Positions 60,690-64,000 of a DNA stretch of 64,000 nt are shown here, one piece after another (the stretch's first letter is position 1; the number at the start of each line of letters is the position of its first letter). The position numbers and the translations under genes were made by a program. This stretch comes from Nematostella vectensis (taxonomy: Eukaryota; Cnidaria; Anthozoa; Actiniaria; Edwardsiidae): positions 11,818,856-11,882,855 of the forward strand of contig NC_064040.1 of assembly GCF_932526225.1 (NCBI RefSeq), written 5' to 3'. The notes beneath the pieces were generated by a model that saw only the letters and a program-made list of their open reading frames with translations, had not been told where the DNA came from and searched no databases.

Positions 60690-62420
60690 TACCCAAGCGA
60701 CACATACGCTGGCTCCACTTTGAGGTTTCCTCCACGCACATACATGCGCGCTTAGTTTCGATGTCTCCACGCACACTAATGCGCGCTTGGTTTTAATGTC
60801 TCCACGCACATACATGCGCGCTTTGCTTTGATGTCTCGCACATGCGTGCGCGCTTAGTTTTGATGTCTCCACGCACATACATGCGCGATTAGTTTTCATG
60901 TCTCCACGCACATACATGCGCGCTTAGTTTTGATGTCTCCACGCACATGCGTGCGCGCTTAGTTTTGATGTCTCCACGCACATATATGCGCGCTTAGTTT
61001 TGATGTCTCCACGCACATACATGCGCGCTTAGTTTTGATGTCTCCACGCACATACATGCGCGCTTAGTTTTGATGTCTCCACGCACATACATGCGCGCTT
61101 AGTTTTGATGTCTCGCACATACATGCGCGCTTAGTTTTAAGGTCTCCACGCACATACATGCGCGCTTAGTTTTAATGTCTCCACGCACATACATGCGCGC
61201 TCAGTTTTGGAGTCTCCACGCACATACATGCGCGCTTTGCTTTGATGTCTCGCACATGCGTGCGCGCTTAGTTTTGATGTCTCCACGCACATACATGCGC
61301 GCTTAGTTTCGATGTCTCCACGCACATACATGCGCGATTAGTTTTGATGTCTCCACGCACATACATGCGCGCTTAGTTTTGATGTCTCCACGCACATGCG
61401 TGCGCGCTTAGTTTTGATGTCTCCACGAACATACATGTGCGCTTAGTTTTGATGTCTCCACGCACATATATGCGCGCTTAGTTTTGATGTCTCCACGCAC
61501 ATACATGCGCGCTTAGTTTTGATGTCTCCACGCACATACATGCGCGCTTAGTTTTGATGTCTCCACGCACATACATGCGCGCTTAGTTTTGATGTCTCGC
61601 ACATACATGCGCGCTTAGTTTTAAGGTCTCCACGCACATACATGCGCGCTTAGTTTTAATGTCTCCACGCACATACATGCGCGCTTAGTTTTGAAGTCTC
61701 CACACACATACATGCGCGCTTAGTTTTGATGTCTCCATGCACATACATGCGCACTTAGTTTTGAAGTCTCCACACACATACATGCGCGCTTAGTTGTGAT
61801 GTCTCCACACACATACATGCGCGCTTAGTTTTGATGTCTCCACGCACATACATGCGCGCTTAGTTTTGATGTCTCCACGCACATGCGTGCGCGCTTAGTT
61901 TTGATGTCTCCACGCACATACATGCGCGCTTAGTTTTGATGTCTCGCACATACATGCGCGCTTAGTTTTAAGGTCTCCACGCACATACATGCGCGCTTAG
62001 TTTTAATGTCTCCACGCACATACATGCGCGCTTAGTTTTGAAGTCTCCACACACATACATGCGCGCTTAGTTTTGATGTCTCCATGCACATACATGCGCG
62101 CTTAGTTTTGAAGTCTCCACACACATACATGCGCGCTTAGTTGTGATGTCTCCACACACATACATGCGCGCTTAGTTTTGATGTCTCGCACGCACATACA
62201 TGTGCGCTTAGTTGTGATGTCTCCACGCACACTAATGCGCGCTTTGCTTTGATGTCTCCACGCGCACACATGCGCGCTTAGTTTTAATGTCTCCACGCAC
62301 ATACATGCGCGCTTAGTTTTGATGTCTCCACGCACATACATGCGCGCTTAGTTTTGATGTCTCCCCGCACATACATGCGCTCTTTGCTTTGATGTCTTCA
62401 CGCACATACATGCGCGCTCC
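60690..62420. repeat. 35 bp satellite-like array with higher-order structure
   Basis: Unit close to GATGTCTCCACGCACATACA followed by TGCGCGCTTAGTTTT, about 48 copies. Variants include a three-base-shorter unit (GTCTCGCACATACATG) and CACATGCGTGCGCGC. Combinations of variants recur as blocks, for example at 61107, 61591 and 61938. Each unit contains an alternating purine-pyrimidine CACATACATGCGCGC core. Confidence 0.95.
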
Positions 62421-62644
62421 TTCCTACACGTTTGCTTTAAGTTTTACTTGGATTTCAATAAAAATCAGCAGTAAAATATTTAATCATATTTTTAATACAC
62501 CGTACATAAACCACTTTGTCACGTTTACTGTTCTCGCGTTTAATTGCGTTTCTTGTAGTCATCACTGTCTCTTAGATAGAACCCCTTTCGATTCCCCTCA
62601 CATCTTCCTCGCCATATCCAATGGCGGATCCAAAGATTATCGCC

Positions 62645-62880
62645 AAATTCTTTGTTGCTGCCATCTCGGCAAATCCAAAATCCTTGTCTCGTTTGGGAAT
62701 AGCGCGTAGTCAATCAAGCGTCTAAACCAATCGATGGCTTTCATGTTGTTGTTGTTTTTTTTTTTTTTGTGGCGCCATAAACCATTTGACTACAAAAAGC
62801 AAAGAAATTGCTTGGCTAAGGTGGTATGACTGACTATGCGCTATCCCCAGTTGAAAAGAATTCGGCTATGAAGGTTATAT
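62645..62880. mobile_element. MITE, copy 2 of the element at 4460-4643
   Basis: Left end AAATTCTTTGTTGCTGCCAT and then CTCGTTTGGGAATAGCGCGT match the reverse complement of the right half of copy 1. The right half (TGACTATGCGCTATCCCC) is more diverged. A T-rich tract interrupts the centre. Confidence 0.7.
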
Positions 62881-63001
62881 AGAACCCACAAGATAAATCC
62901 GCCACTGAATTTACTCACGACAACTTCCATGTCTTTGTGCGTTCTTTGCGACCACCATGACATTATATATCTCGCCATCTGTGTTTACATTGTGGCCAAG
63001 A

Positions 63002-63974
63002 TTACTTTTTCCGTTTCTTCTTGCCTCCCTCTTTTATGCCCTTTTTCCTCTTGGCTGGTGGTGGTATCTTCACTTCTTGCTCATCTAGGTCGTCTTCGGG
63101 GGCACGCTTTTTCTTATCGTTTATCTCACGCAGTTCCTAAGCAGAGGCAAACACATTTATGTTTTCTTTCAATGAATCGCAGGCAAACGCCAAGGTAGAA
63201 TGCCAGTGTGCGCATAAAGTCGATCCCCCACGCGTAAAGAAAACATCCACAGCGTAAAAGATAGAGTATGCGTTACTAGAGATGTCACAACATCCCATGC
63301 GTGATAGTCACGACATCCCTTGCGTGATAGTCACGACATCCCATGCGTGATAGTCACAACATCCCATGCGTGATAGTCACGACATCCCTTGCGTGACGGT
63401 AGAATTACAAACTGCGGCAAGTGTTACTTATTAGATCATTTATTTTTGCCTTTTTTCAGATTGAAGTTTATCCTACTTAATATGATAGACAAGACAGTAC
63501 AAAAGCCGACATGTGGTTTTCTCAGCAGAATCGCACCAGTGTGTGACACATTTATGTGTGTGACACATTTACCAGACAAGTTGTGTTGTGTGACATGTTG
63601 CGTGACTGCTCACCATTCGCGCGTATCTCTGTGCCTCCGTGACGCGCTCCATCAGTAGCATCACCTCCTCCTCCACTGTCGGGTACTGAGGCAGCTTTTT
63701 CGCGATCAAGTGTTCGATTCTCTGGTACAACTCCACATCATACCTACACGCACCATCGACAAGGTAAAACGTTTACAAAGGCCACCAAAATCGAGATTAA
63801 GAGAATTAAGAGGGTAATTCCAAGGTCAGTGGAACTCCAAGGTCAATATTCAAGGTCAGATCAGATGAATGCCAAAAAGTAAACATGTGATTGACCCACT
63901 TACTGTGTAACAAACGTGACTGACCGCCCTGACCGCCCTGCACGCGCTGTTCGGCCAACACGGTGGATGTAATC
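63002..63974 (-). CDS. DDX47: DEAD-box RNA helicase, DDX47/Rrp3 type, last three coding exons
   Basis: Exons 63974-63904, 63743-63614 and 63136-63002 join in phase. The first carries helicase motif VI (YIHRVGRTARAGRSGRS) and VTFVTQ. The second encodes YDVELYQRIEHLIAKKLPQY...MERVTEAQRYARM, and the third ELREINDKKKRAPEDDLDEQ and a Lys-rich end KEGGKKKRKK before TAA. This matches the C-terminal part of DDX47 residue by residue over long stretches. DDX47 (yeast Rrp3) is an ATP-dependent helicase in nucleolar pre-rRNA processing of the small subunit. Only about 111 residues are in the window; the DEAD motif and most of the helicase core lie beyond the right edge. It is convergent with PALS1, 5.2 kb between stop codons. 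Confidence 0.93.
63284..63399. repeat. 23 bp minisatellite in DDX47 intron
   Basis: The unit ACATCCCATGCGTGATAGTC repeats about five times at 23 bp spacing, between the last two exons of the DDX47-type gene. Confidence 0.92.
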
Positions 63975-64000
63975 CTAAAGAAACACAAAACCTTGTCTGA

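Noticed and set aside
60690-62420. CRISPR-like repeat array
   Set aside because: Units are contiguous with no unique spacers and the context is an animal genome; it is a minisatellite.

Overview
This is animal genomic DNA, most likely from an anthozoan cnidarian (sea anemone or coral relative). The evidence is short exons with GT-AG introns, metazoan domain architectures (F5/8C-EGF, TNFR-death domain, CARD-coiled coil, PALS1/MPP5) and a dense mix of BEL, LINE, Mutator-like and MITE elements with many minisatellites. The genus cannot be fixed from sequence alone. All gene models below were built by hand from splice sites, codon phase and domain homology.

Layout: (1) about 72-11157, minus strand: the first 18 coding exons of a secreted protein with a signal peptide, five F5/8C (discoidin) domains and at least five EGF domains, running off the left edge. 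One intron holds a giant 19-20 bp minisatellite. (2) 12332-20357, plus strand: a seven-exon TNF-receptor-type gene with cysteine-rich ectodomain, one transmembrane helix, a MALT1-like Ig domain placed after the membrane helix, and a death domain. It starts about 1.2 kb from gene 1, head to head. (3) 21955-24736, plus strand: a compact CARD plus coiled-coil gene. (4) 28157-39192: a decayed tandem copy of that gene, whose single intron has been swollen by a complete BEL/Pao LTR retrotransposon (28759-35400, itself carrying a nested LINE) and a Mutator-like DNA transposon with an open 608-634 aa transposase (35871-38872). (5) 44063-57827, plus strand: a complete 20-exon PALS1/MPP5-type polarity scaffold with an unexpected extra N-terminal PDZ. 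Its introns are full of minisatellites and small transposons, and a 12-unit 34 bp minisatellite grows directly out of its stop codon. (6) 60.7-62.4 kb: a 35 bp satellite-like array. (7) 63002-63974, minus strand: the last three coding exons of a DDX47-type DEAD-box helicase, convergent with PALS1.

How the genes may work together: the TNFR-Ig-death receptor and the CARD-coiled-coil adaptor are neighbours (1.6 kb apart, same strand). Together they carry domain types that in vertebrates are spread over TNFR, MALT1, BCL10 and CARD9/11. A joint signalling role is an inference from neighbourhood and domain content only. The PALS1 and DDX47 genes are conserved housekeeping or polarity genes with no visible functional link to the rest.
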